The notes below the pieces were generated by a model, which had not been told where the DNA came from, did no database searches, and worked only from the letters and a program-made list of their open reading frames with translations. A DNA stretch of 64,000 nt from Bugulina stolonifera. Lineage: Eukaryota; Bryozoa; Gymnolaemata; Cheilostomatida; Bugulidae. Shown piece by piece: positions 45,801 to 58,032 of the stretch. The stretch lies in contig OW285187.1 in NCBI GenBank assembly GCA_935421135.1, forward strand, positions 28,148,429 to 28,212,428, given 5' to 3'. Both the position numbers and the translations under genes were made by a program. Every line of letters begins with the position of its first letter. Within the stretch, counting starts at the first letter, position 1.

Positions 45801-48800
45801 AAACGGAAACACACAGCTGTAATTAGTTAGTAAATCTGTGTATTTCTCAAAGGCTTACTTACCAGGTTGAAAGTTTAATTTGCTCATTGATCCTAGTATT
45901 TTACTATAATTTTACTGCTAAGAAACCCCCAATAACAAATAAATCTTTATATCTATGCTACAAAATTCTTATAACAGAATCACATCGACTGGACAAAATA
46001 ATGATACTGACTCACCTGAATAAAAACAATGACTCACATGAATGATGACTCACCTAAATGATCGCACCGGAAATCGTGATTTTCTAGCTCAGGACAGTCA
46101 AACGTCTCCTTACAGAACATTATGTATTTATTTGGCTGAATATTTGTCAAATCATAGATTGAAGTCAGTTTTGGACAGCTGAGAATTTGTTTGAAATCCA
46201 GTTTGCCGGCAGCACGTTTCAGTGCTGTTCGTAGTTTACAATAAGATGTAAAATCAATGATTTGTACATTGCATGCCAGACCATCTACAACATAGCAAAT
46301 TATAATTATGCTATTTTTACTATGGCAAGTTCATCAACATAGTAGGTATAACTGGATACCAGGATAAATTCGTAAAAGTGTCAAATGCTTTACTGATATT
46401 GTTTGGCAGTGAGTGTTAATTGAACGGCTTCAGAGTACTCCAATGTATAAAACTACTGCAATGTATAAAACGCCAAGCTGGCCAGAAATGGATCGCCTGG
46501 CCTACCTTTAGCTTTACTACATTTATTGCACTTTTTTCTGTTAGAAGAGGCAGTGGAGGGGGTAGTGTGGGCGTCTTTACTCATGAGTGATAAACCTAGA
46601 CTCCATTCCACTCCTTCACATATGATCCACTTTATCAAATCCTTGGCATGTATCACCATCTTATCAGTGGCAACCAACTCATCCTATGTCAAGATATGAA
46701 GACAAATTATTTAGTTTTAACTTCATGATTAGTAAGACTATAAAATATTTCATGATTGATTTAATGAAATATGAAAATAATATATTCATATTAGAGGTAG
46801 TAGTTGCAAAGGGTTAGTAGATCATAGCGCTGTCTTACCAGCTTAGTGTAAGCTAATGCAGTACATTACTTAGCGACAGGGGAAACAGCTTAGCATTATG
46901 TTGTGTACGCTTGTAACTTCTAATAATACATAGGCTACTAATATTTACAATGCTGAAACTAAAATTTAAAAAATTCACATAACATAGAAAACATTACATT
47001 GTAGTGAGTTATCAATTTATAATGAAATAGGCCAAAATTGATAATCTTATGTAAAAATATATAATTTCTATCATAGCTCTTGGCACACAAATAGTCCTGG
47101 GCTAAATTTTAGTTTCAATAGTACAGGGTACTGACTTTGATAACCCTGTAGGCTGTACTGTAGCAACCTACCCAACAAGTATTTCTAAAATGTTAATATT
47201 TATTATTCTAACAAACATGATACGCTCTTTGACATTACTAGCCAATCAGTAAGTGCCAGCATGTCATGGCATACCCATTATCACAAAGATAGCCATCAAT
47301 CACTTCATTTTATAATAGATGCTGTTGCAATATCACACCCATGAATAACCAGGGCTAAGAGAATAATTTTTGATTGTTATAATTCTCAGGAAAAATTTAT
47401 CTGGTTTGTTTTTTAATAAAGCATTTCTTTTGAAATGGTAGTTTTTTGCTCTACGAGTAATTTATTTATGAAAGATGGGAAGTATAGCACAAATATGTAA
47501 TTTATTATTTATAGATAAATTAACCCTAATTCCTTAGTGTGTAACTGTGTTGTAGGCTGCAGCTTATAGAAAGTAACTTTCATTTATATAACATAAACTT
47601 GTGAGTGCTGTGCATGGACTGCTATATACATATAAAGGTGCAAATGATATTAAATATAATCTGTTACAGTGATTAAAATATTACAATATACACATTAATA
47701 GTATCTGTTCAATGCAGTGTGTGCATTAGTTGCAATCATATATAAACAACTTGTCTACAGCTGCCAGGTTTTTAATTATTTGAAACCAACTTAGTAATGA
47801 TTATATACAATACACTATAATAAAATTATACTGATATGCATCTAGTTATCAGCTAGCCAGAGTAAAGGTCACTTTTGTGATCGCTCAAGCATGCATAGTG
47901 AATGTTCTATAACCAAAACCAGTTTGATAGCTATAATAATACTACTGGGTATTGTATCAACCACTGACATTGTTATTCCAACCTATATGTAGAATGCATG
48001 TGCAAGCAGCATTATTTGTGGGAACAATAATATCAAAAATAAGTATTTGGTGTATAATGAGCTATGACCAGTTTGAATGTTCCAAGGAATGTTTGTGAAA
48101 TGTAAAGTTGTGATACAAGGAATTGTAAACCATTTTAAAGAATTTTTAAAATAAATTTTAGGAAAAAAATTTTTCCTCAAAAAGCCTCTCAAGGAACGTC
48201 AGTAGATATTCAGATGTATGTAGTTATGGCTATTTTATAATATTATAAGAAAATACTGCCAAAATTTTTAAAAACTAAAATTTTTCAATGACAACAAAAG
48301 CTTTGAAAAATAAATATAAAATTTCCTTTGAACTATAAAATTTTTACACATTAGCATAATTTAGATGGTCAAAATTATTATTTTTCCCGTGTATTAAACA
48401 AAAAATTTTGTTGACGTGATTGTGTCAGAAAAACAACCCAGCATAATATTAGAAAAGCATATCTAGTGTCTCATAGATAAAAGGTCAAAGGTTTAAACTA
48501 CATTTTATCAATACCAGCATGCATGTCTCATGTCTAGCAGCTGCTACAATTACCCACCCGACCTACACTGAATTATGGAACTGATTCTAATCTGCTACAG
48601 GGAATGTTTATGATTCAGTGACTAATGGAATTCTCATTAACATAATAATATCATATTGAACAACAGTGTGTAGTGTAGAAACAGACTGCAGTCAACTGCC
48701 TGCTTTTGCCAGCCAAGTACTCTAGTGTTCCCCTTGACTGAACTTCTTCCATTCCTTTCTACTTACTACAGGTGTTTAGTTTCAAACAATTTCCCCAGCA

Positions 48801-51124
48801 CTGGGTAAGACTACCGCATCCACACCTTACAGAAACTAACTTCTCAATGTGTGTTATTTAAAAATAATCAACTTTAAATAAAAAAATAAATATTGGTAAA
48901 AATAAGAGAAACACATTATTTTCAAATGTATAGACATAAAAACTAACATTTACAAAGTGATTCTATAGCTTATAACAAGACAAAAAGCATTCCACAAATA
49001 AAAATCTTCCAATTCGCAGAATGTAATGCAATAGTGTGTCTAGTTGTTACACTGATATAATAATTACATGTATTGTACTATTATTAGAAGCTATGCTTCA
49101 GGCAGTAAGTAATCTGGTGTGCAGTAGATATACCTGCAATGGCTGTCTGTATAGAAATATTATGCATTGTACTGATACAATAAAAATCTAGGTTCTAATG
49201 AAAATGCACAGCACACTGTTACAATAGGTGCCAGAGAATGTATGCCATTATGTTTACATTGTAACAAAGCTAATAAAAGCCCATTATACAAATATATGAA
49301 TGATAATAATAGTGAACTAAGCATGCTAGCTAGCATTCAATTCCAATTCAGGAAAATATACACAGAGATGCAGCAGTTTTTGATTTGAATATTTCCCATT
49401 GTATGTACATGTATTAAGAAGATGAAATAGAGTAAAACTAAAAATTAACAAGATAACAAGCTATGCCTTGTATAATTATTATCATTGATAAGTGGTGACC
49501 ATCTCTATATTTTAGACTAGGGCTTATCTCTTTATCCAATTCTATGTACTAAAACCCATTCAGTATCAGTGCTATTTCATTTTTTCAACTAGCATTTCAT
49601 CACTGGGTTATAAATATAAACAGTCTCACATGTCAAAATAATCACATCCAATCACTCACTCAATTAATACAACAAGTACTTTTTAGAGGATATATAATAA
49701 TTTTATTACCATGAAAACCAAGCTAGTATAACATAATATAAGTGTTGGTTAGTAGTGAGTTAGTAGAGTAGATGAAGCCCATAAAGCAGGCACCAGTATA
49801 TTATTATATGAAATACACCACAGCTATTTGATACCAAACCTCTCTCTAGTAATAACAGAGTTGAGTGTGACTTACTTGTCCATGATGTGACTGTCTACCA
49901 TCTGGTAACTGTTCAGGCAAGTAGTAGAGTCTGACAGAGGCAAGTGGATGACTGCTGTATCTGCCTGTCCACACTAACTGTAATTCTCCAATACATATTG
50001 GACTGGCTTTCCCAAGTCTTACAAAGAAAAATCTACCGAGCTTGACATGGCGCCATTTTCTGCCACTTTGGTAAGAGAATGAACGGTAAAATGAGTATGA
50101 CCCATGTTCACCGGATTGCTTTCCCAGCTGAAAACCAAATAAATCCAACCCTTGTTAATTGTGATTTACAAATTAGGCTGACTCTTGTATACTGCCAAAG
50201 GAAATGAATTAAAATTACAAGAATTGATGAGGATACATATACAAGTAATTGAATACAACATAGATTCCCTCCCAGTCCATTGATTATGTAAACTAGTAGG
50301 CCAGTACTGTATGTGTTGTTTGTTTTCATTATATACTGAAGAGCTTACTGAGTGATGTTATATGATTTAGTCTATCAGTTCAATGTACCTTTGTTACTGC
50401 AATTTTCTACTCATTGGAAATATAAGTTTGGTCTAAACACAGGCATAAAAATTATGTTGAACAAGCGGTCGAACAGGCAATTTTTCTCGTAATAAACCTG
50501 CTCATTATCTAAAATTTTGATGAACTTAGCTCCATAGATTTTAATTCAATGAATGTTGGAAAAGTTGAAATGTTTTTCCAAAAAAGATAGAAAGCAGCTT
50601 TATTCTGTGAGTATCTCAGTAAATTACCTACTAGGCTAAACACATAACTTTCTAGTTTCAGTTACTCATATCAACAAGTGGACAGTGTGTATCTAACAAA
50701 AGCACCTCTCTTTTTAAACTGTATAGAGGTAACAAAGTCATATTGGTATTCAACACTGGATAATTATAATATAAACATAACACAAAATATGTGGTAGGCT
50801 AGGTCTATCATCTACCTTGTGTTATTTATTGGGATGGCACTGTCCAGATAACTTTCAACTAAAAACCTATGATGAAAAATGATTTCCAACAAAAATTCTT
50901 TTAAAAACTGGAATAATTAAATCGATTCTACAGTACTTTCTACTTTGGCAGAACACCACCATGTAACAAGCAGTGAGGCTTGCTACAAAATTTTTCAGAG
51001 TTAGTTCTCAATTGATTTGCTTGAAAAAAAGAAAAATATTGATTAATTTAATCAAAAACGATTAAAAACTAAACAAAAGTTGTAAAAGTTTAAGTTGACG
51101 TACCTTAATCACTGGAGGAGGCAT
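36838..51124 (-). CDS. ARID5-like DNA-binding protein, copy B (11 exons)
   Basis: Paralogue of copy A in inverted orientation, same predicted role. Exons (5' to 3'): 51124-51104, 50127-49876, 46683-46506, 46284-46054, 44204-44044, 42739-42601, 42193-42141, 40670-40573, 40433-40172, 39975-37402, 37158-36838; 4290 nt, 1429 residues. Exons 1-4 and 6-8 have exactly the same lengths as in A; exons 5, 9 and 10 are longer, exon 11 shorter. The N-terminal ARID5 region is at 1-230, an AT-hook-like GRPRKKTKGK follows, and the ARID is at about 295-390. Exon 10 carries LVIDDEAFDEDQIP, HGVLKASMPLNVLGPC, EALDLTARK, YGAIDLS, EEPINYSK, a nine-proline run, a nine-glutamine run and degenerate HSPGQQL repeats. 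Intron 1 is only 976 bp against 6956 bp in A. The long exon 10 being open with shared motifs argues that both copies are functional. The introns around 44.2-46.0 kb and 46.7-49.9 kb hold no gene I can see. Confidence 0.9.
37447..37473 (-). repeat. Polyglutamine run in ARID5-B
   Basis: Nine glutamine codons, CAG broken by CAA, within the sequence QIQ(Q)9RLL near the end of exon 10. No equivalent in copy A. Confidence 0.85.
37500..37760 (-). repeat. Degenerate HSPGQQL-type coding repeats in ARID5-B
   Basis: Successive units such as IHSPGKPLSHS, NSPGQRLQSS, IHSPSQQLKHS, SSPGRPKPQS and IHSPGQQLPQP, about 10-13 residues each. They form an S/P/Q-rich tract likely to be disordered. Copy A lacks it and has its own, different repeats. 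Confidence 0.75.
42305..42403. repeat. 19-bp tandem repeat, about 5 copies
   Basis: Unit TATATGACTAACTRCAGCC in ARID5-B intron 7, with A/G alternating at one position. A short minisatellite with no coding role. Confidence 0.85.
43811..43870 (+). mobile_element. Possible tRNA-derived SINE head
   Basis: GGTCTGGTGGCGGTTGGGTAGAC followed by GATCGTGGGTGGAAC resembles A- and B-box spacing of a tRNA-derived element in ARID5-B intron 5. The B box is weak, and no tail or duplication was identified. Confidence 0.3.
49611..49875 (-). repeat. Intronic block nearly identical to ARID5-A intron 2 start
   Basis: Counterpart of 16785-17046 read on the minus strand, about 98% identical. It begins directly at the exon 2 donor and ends sharply near 49611. 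Confidence 0.85.
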
Positions 51125-51220
51125 TCTATTTGAGAAATATTTAGAATGATCACTGAAAGTCACTCATTGCGCTCACAGCGTTACTGCGATGTGTACTCCA
51201 ACGGATGGGATACCGTGATG

Positions 51221-51228
51221 TGACGTCA
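51221..51228 (-). promoter_or_regulatory. Full consensus CRE (TGACGTCA) upstream of ARID5-B
   Basis: Perfect CREB/ATF palindrome about 97 bp before the ARID5-B ATG. Read on the gene strand the context is GTGACGTCACAT, identical to that upstream of copy A. Confidence 0.55.
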
Positions 51229-52766
51229 CGAACAGGATGTTAATTTTTTAGAAATTAATTTACACCCACTGTGTCTTTTTAATTTTATAAATTACATTGC
51301 CATTACGTTCTTAACCATGCTAAATATAATTGGATAAATTAATTTGTTCCATAAGTGCCTAAATCAAAGAAAAAATAACTCATTATGTAGTGGCTGAAAA
51401 TTTTTCCCACAATCCCTTGTAATGAAAATATTATGAAAACGTAAAGTTCATTAAACGTCAGCTGACATCCTAGATGCGTGCGCAATAACGTTTATTGACA
51501 ATAGACAATAGAGACGCTGTAACATTACGTCTTTGCATGGCAAATGTGGTATCGAAGAGAATACAATTCCAAATTAGCTATATTTCACCAACCTATGAGA
51601 ATTGCCATATTATTTTAGCATGTAAGTAGGTAGTACTAGCTGTAGGCCCTGTTCTTTAAGATTTTATTTGGTTAAATAACCTAGTGTAGTATTATTTAAA
51701 CTGCAACATTAACTTACAACCTTCTTTTATTTGAAGTTTTAGAAAAAAGTTGTATTTTTCAGATAACATTTTGGTCATATTATATTTACAAATAATACAA
51801 ATTTTTTTCTCCAAGTTTTCAACATGTAGGCTACATGTACATGGTCATAACAGAGTCAACTATAAACTGGCATACACATTCATGTGTTCATATGAATGAT
51901 TACTCTCAGAACCAAAAACTGTTAAACTATTTTAGTTTTTTATTGTGATGTCATAATGTCCTATACCTACATGTGCAACACAACATTAACTAATCTACAT
52001 TGCTAAATAATATAATAACCTACAATATATGTTTTTTAAAACTTTATTGTAGGTTTATTCATAGCAAGGTATTTATTAATGAGACTTCAAGTTTCAAATT
52101 AAAATGTGAGAATCCCGTATCAAATAAATTGATTCAACATAATCATTCAAAGAGTGATAGTTAGCTTATTGTGTTGAAAAAATACAAATAGGTAGATTAA
52201 TAACCCCCCTCCAATTTCAACAGTATGAACCATCCATGAAAAACATTGGAATACAATGCAACACATTAGATGTTATCAATAAGTTAAATGCTATATTTTA
52301 TTAAAATAAAATTAGAGAAATATAATACAATATATTATATGGCCTGCGTAATGCACTGCTCCATGCATTTATATATACAGCAAAGTATTGTATTCAGCAT
52401 GTTTATATGTTTATAATATTGTTATGTTAAGCCAGGTAACTGGACAAAGTCATCATCATATAACAAAAGAGTTAACCAGCATGCGAGCGTGCAATGTCAA
52501 GCAGCTGTTTTCTGAGTGCGGATTGTGATACTAAGTAGTATATCTTGGATGTAGAGCCTTGGATATAACAATATTACATCATGCTATATGTGTGATATAC
52601 ACATGCAATATGTAGCCAGCTGTTACTATGATAGTGGTGAGTACTGACTGGAACTGAACCCAACACTGCATTTTGTCCATGGTTTCCATGTCGTTGTGTC
52701 TTTATATACATGTGCATGTACATAGCGCTGCCTGTGAAATATAACGTACACTGTCCATGAAATAAG
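51229..52766. other. Spacer between ARID5-B promoter and RhoBTB-C 3' end; no gene seen
   Basis: AT-rich, with no recognisable coding sequence. It should contain the ARID5-B upstream region and the RhoBTB-C 3' UTR; a minus-strand AATAAA lies at 52297-52302 and could serve RhoBTB-C, but nothing proves it. Confidence 0.45.
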
Positions 52767-55700
52767 CTACATAATGGAGCACATTATACGAGGAGCTGGT
52801 GTGCTGGTGTCTGTTTTTGTTCTCTGCTGCATTTCTTCTTCGTACTCCTTAACCTGGTTCAGATAGTCTACAGGAGGCCATCTATGCTCTTCAATGTGCT
52901 GCAAATCTTTACTTGATAGCTGATTCCACTCTGGGCGTACTGAGAGCGGAAGGTAGTTTGTACTGATAAAGTGAAGGCACCATCCAGATAGCTGTGTTGC
53001 GTTATAAAACTACAAATAATAGCATTCCAATGAATGTACTTACAGTGTGTAAATTTGAAATCAGAGTGTTGGTCATGTGATATTGGAAGTCACAGACATA
53101 ATTATATAAGATGATTTACATTCATGGACATTATATGGATGGACAAAGTGTAGATCAGTTACTACCATTATTTCCAATGTGATTTTCTCATGGAAAATAT
53201 AATAATTTTATGCAGATAACAGATTTTATGGGTCGTCACATCAACCTGATGACTTCAAATACAGTAGTGTACAAAGAGCTGATCACAATTCACCATGCAT
53301 ACAGCAATCATTCAATGACAACAGAACACATGGTAATACATTTCTAATCAAAAATTCAATTTATTCCATAGCACGGCATATACATAGAATATAGCCAATA
53401 ATTGCTGATTATTAAATACTCTATTACTTATGATAACTTACATGGGCCATACCCAGAAGTCCGATAATATCAACATCAGCCTTCTCTATGCTCTTATAAC
53501 ACATTTTATCTATCACTTTGGTAATATAAAGTTCACATAGATTGGTAAGACGCGTAACATTGTATCTGTCTGCAACTATTAGTATAGACACTGGATCCAC
53601 TCCTTTATCCAAGGGTGCGTGTCCAGTATATAAGTATTCTAATAGGACAAGGAATGCATCTGATTCTATTTGATTGTCTTTCCTCATGTCAACCTAAAAT
53701 TTGAATATAATATTCTAGAAATTATCTTCCCATGTGCAACTAATGAAATTATGGAGAGACAATTCCAACATTTACCTTGCTATCCAATGGATGCTACCCA
53801 TATACAGTGATTAATCTCTAACTTACAGTAGTGACTTTTTCTGTACATCCTTCTGCAAACCTCCCATCAAACATGGCTGACATTGTCTTATTTCTTGCAC
53901 ACAGTATGCATCTGTGAGCATAGATTTCCCTGTCTAAAACCATTAGTGACATTGTAAATACAAGTACATGTACATAGTTAATAGTATACATAGCCGATAC
54001 ATATAAGCCTATTGCCTACCATTGAGGAGATGGATTTTTAACTGCCAATTGAAAATCCAAGTTGTAGCATCAATCCAATAGCTAGTAGTTACATAAGCTT
54101 TGATATTCAAAACCCCAAGTTCCAATAATTTCAAATATTAGTTGCATAATATAAACTAACATATTCAAACAATATTTTTCTCTAAACATTAGATTCCAAA
54201 CTGGTTTTATTTAGAAGTTTCCCCTCAAATTAAAAACGTTTAGCATTGTAGTTATCTATTTTATGCAAATTTTGAAATGTACCTTTGAAAATGAATTGGA
54301 CGTCTGCTGAAGCTTTTCGGTTGAAAAATAACTGCTTCATAGCCTCAGCTCTGAGATCACAAAGGTATGTTCCGATACTAGGATTTAGCTCCTCCTCATC
54401 GTTCTCGATGTTCTTGCATATGCTCTTGAGAAATGGACTGGAAAACATGTCACTCATTTCTTTAATCTCGCGCAAAAGCTCCTTACCTGGCCAGCCATCG
54501 AATTCAACAACACCTGAAGTTACATTATTATACACATCACTAATAAACAGTGTTAGCCCATAATATTTCAATAACAGAAATTATAATTATATAGTCTACG
54601 ATGTAAATATTCTAAAAGTAACCGAAACAAAAGCTATTTTAGAGTGATGATGATATAATATTGATTGACATAATATATATTATTATTATTACTATATTAT
54701 AACAAATAGCAATACAGTATTGAGCAAGCGTACCAGCGTAGAAAAACTGCAGGGCATGTGTCAAGACCTGAGGCTTGACATCCTCAGACAGGTATATTCT
54801 GGTAGACTGTGGTCCATCACATGACTCTACTTTGACTATGACTGGGTGGTTGTTGTATGAGGGAGGACAGCTGTATTTCTTTGGGGGCAACTCCTAAAAA
54901 TAAGATACAACATGTAATTTTAATGATAATTATTTACATTGTTGCTAGGGAATGCTACCATGAGTAATATTCAAATACCATACAAAACATGTTTACTCTT
55001 TTGTGCAGAATATAAACAAATTTTTACATTTAGCGTAATTATTCAAACCGCAACTGACTGTAATACCGAGTGCATAATAAAATAACTTGGAGGACAGAGT
55101 ATGTGTGTCCCCACCTTTTTAGACATCTTGCCCATACCCAGAGCATCTCTGAAACATGGAGCATTCACCAGAAATATTCTGTGAGTGTCGACCTCCTGGC
55201 CATTTGATAGAACTAGCGTTGTATCGGCATGCGTGGAATTGTTGAATAGGGCTAACCAATCCTCAACTATTGTGCTAGTTTCGATCTCAATCTCTGGAGC
55301 AAAGCCTAAAGGAGTAGATGCACAGGAATGTTAGTAGTAATAAAATGGTACATAGCAATTCACATGACAAAGCACTAAAACAACACTAAGCCAACCTGTG
55401 AATACTGTAACCCTACAGTACAATAACTACTTTCCAGATCAAAACTGCTGGTATATTCTGGAGATTTCAACTACCAAACCTACCAGCAGGGGGCATGACA
55501 GGAGGGATTGCCGTGATCAACATCTTCCTAGACTTCTTTTTTGACTTAAAGATGGATCTTTTCTTCACTTTCAATGTCATCTCTTGATGAGCAATTGCTG
55601 CGTTCAGCTAACAAAATATACATATGTGGAATTCTTACACAAGTTGCAGAGAAAAACTAATTATTAGAAACGGATTATTATTCTTATCACAGGTTGAGAC

Positions 55701-56969
55701 TTACTGCTAAGTCAAATAGCTGATTTAGTCCCTCCGAATTCAGAGAGCTGGTTTCCACATATTTTACACATCTAAGATCAAGTGCCAACCTTCTGGCCTC
55801 TTCAGTTTGAACTTCTCGTTGTGAAGTTAAATCTAAACAAACAATTTCATGGTAAAAGTCCGTCAAAGTACTGTACAATGCATTATAATATTGTATACAC
55901 ATGTACATACAATTACTACCAAAAATTAAATTCTGCTTTTGTAACCCAAAGATAATTACAATTTATTACACACATAAAGAACATATTATTGCAGGTAGAG
56001 TAAAAATTTTGTGAAAATTCTCTCTAGGAGACATGCTAAGCTGCTAGCCGGGGCAACTCTAGCTCAGTATATTATTATATTTCATACCATTTAAACATGC
56101 TTTGCTGTAAATATGCTGATAAGGTGACATGCACTCAAACAGTTCACTACATGCAGATTTATTATATTTTACCTTTTTTGCAGCCAACAAGAATTCTGGG
56201 AGCATCGGGACAGAAGCGAGTAAGTTCTGGAATCCAATTGCAAGAAATATTTTCAAATGAATCCCGATTGGCTAGATCAAAACAAACTAGGAAGACATTT
56301 GTACTTGGGTATGCCAAAGGTCTGAGCCTATCATAATCCTCCTACAACAGAACCGTATGCATCCATCTATTTATAGTCTTTGAATTGTTCATGAACTGTT
56401 CATAAGGCATCCATTTATAGCACAGAACGAATAGGGAGTAATCAACCACATACTTTAGCTATGGTGTTGTATATATTTCCTATTATGAACTATAACAAAA
56501 ATATTTTTCTTTCAATGTACTTATAGTAGCAGGGCCGTTTATACCAAAGAGGCCAATGCCTACAGAACATATTATTATTTATACCTGACCAGCTGTATCC
56601 CAAAGAGCCATGTTATATTGCTTTCCATTCTTCATCTTACCAAAGCAGTAGTTATCAAAGACTGTGGGAACATACTCTGATGGAAAAGTACCAGTTGTGT
56701 ATGTGATCAGTAGGCTGCTCTTACCTACAACAGCATGACGGTTACAAAATATTTCATTATACCAATTCCTGTTATACAATGTAGACCAGATATTTGATCC
56801 GTTGAGTTGAAGTTGAATAAACTAACAGATTACATTCCTCTCACTAGTCTATGTAAGATAAATAGTTCTCTATCAATATACTAGCGTAAGCCTTAGGTGC
56901 TAAATAAAACTAACCAACTCCACCATCTCCAACAACCACCAACTTTAGATTTGTTGACTCTCCGTTCAT
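52767..56969 (-). CDS. RhoBTB protein, copy C (Rho GTPase plus two BTB domains, CaaX end)
   Basis: Atypical Rho GTPase; known relatives act as adaptors for cullin-3 ubiquitin ligases. Exons (5' to 3'): 56969-56915, 56724-56585, 56341-56173, 55832-55705, 55607-55484, 55305-55115, 54893-54734, 54513-54283, 53933-53827, 53693-53442, 53009-52767; 1800 nt, 599 residues. The GTPase at 1-165 is canonical: GDGGVGKSS P-loop, YVPTVFDNY switch I, DTAGQ then [12 protein letters not shown] switch II, VGCKKD, ETSSL. Next come a polybasic/proline linker ([16 protein letters not shown], residues about 176-191), a first BTB domain split over exons 6-8 and a second over exons 8-10 ([32 protein letters not shown]), then the RhoBTB-specific HRWPP segment. 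The last four residues are CSIM, a CaaX prenylation box. The first coding exon extends upstream to an acceptor at 56994, so there is a further 5' UTR exon not located. Confidence 0.92.
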
Positions 56970-57318
56970 CTTAGGGTAAATCTGTGTAACAAATCTGAAA
57001 CATAATGAAAAATCTATGCATACTATATGTATATGTACAAGTATATGAACCCAGGTAAGCTTATTGTAACAGCTGTGATAGCAAAAATAAATAGGCTGGT
57101 GCAGGTATATAAAGCTACTCACTTCTTGCATGTGTCACCTCGCCGCCAACTTATACAATTACCTGTAGACTAGTCTTACTACAATAAGATTTACCTCTGC
57201 AGACATCCAACTTCATAGTCAAGATGGCTTACTCTTAGATAAATACTTCATATAAGGTGTCTATAGATTGGACTCTACACATGACTCTAACTAACTGTTG
57301 TGTTATATTGTGTGTACA

Positions 57319-57367
57319 GCAAATTTGTGCTTCTGTAAACAACTTGTTTACAGAAGCACAAATTTGC
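57319..57367. repeat. Perfect 49-bp palindrome
   Basis: Two 24-bp arms starting GCAAATTTGTGCTTC and ending GAAGCACAAATTTGC, separated by one base (C at 57343). Its right arm contains the left target-site duplication of the adjoining hAT-like element. It could be a hairpin left by earlier transposition or a preferred palindromic target. Confidence 0.9.
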
Positions 57368-58024
57368 AGACATGGGCACTGAGGACTCAAGTTAACTCGA
57401 GTCATTTTACTCGACTCAAGTTAACTCGAGCAACAGCTTTTCATTACTTTTAATTGACCTGTGCTTTTGTATGGTGTGAAAGCTGAGAATTGACTTTTAC
57501 TTCTACTCTCCTACAAAGCATGATGCTTGACTCTTACTTTACTCTAATCTTTCAGCTATCAATGATATTTCTATTGGTTTGGTGTAATTATGTAACAAGT
57601 TTTGTTCACCATAGAGAAGCTGAGAGGCTTATAGATAAACAGACCTACAATTATAATAAGTGCAAATTTGAAGTAGCCTTTGTTCTTCAGAACTACTTTA
57701 GCTGACAGAAAATCAGACCTAGCACTAAGTATTACCTATTGTGTGTTGTCACACTTGTATACAACAGAAATCTGTGTTCTACAAAATTCCCATTGGTATT
57801 CTCTTTGACATACCGCTGTACTTTTGACTCTACTCTGACTCTAGCCTTTTGGCACTAGTTGCTTGACTCTTACTTTACTTTTCAAAATGACTGTTTATTT
57901 ACTCTTACTCTACTTTTGACTTGCTTCATCCGATGAGTTGACTCTAAATTACTTTTTATCAATTGGGAATGTATACTCTTACTTGACTCTTGACTTGAGT
58001 ATTTGTCTGCTTGGCACATGTCTG
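57367..58024. mobile_element. hAT-like non-autonomous DNA transposon (MITE), 658 bp, with 8-bp TSD
   Basis: Starts CAGACATGGGCAC and ends in the inverted counterpart (GTGCCAAGCAGAC in part, then CATGTCTG), so the terminal repeats begin CAGACATG, close to the CAG.G.TGGGCA termini of hAT elements. It is flanked by the exact 8-bp direct repeat CAAATTTG at 57359-57366 and 58025-58032, the target-site length of the hAT superfamily. The interior is rich in ACTCGA/ACTTGACTC subterminal motifs and has no transposase frame. The intact TSDs suggest a fairly recent insertion. Confidence 0.85.
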
Positions 58025-58032
58025 CAAATTTG

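Noticed and set aside
57490..57705. 71-residue frame inside the hAT-like element
   Set aside because: No transposase motifs (no BED finger, no DDE or dimerisation signature); the element is non-autonomous.
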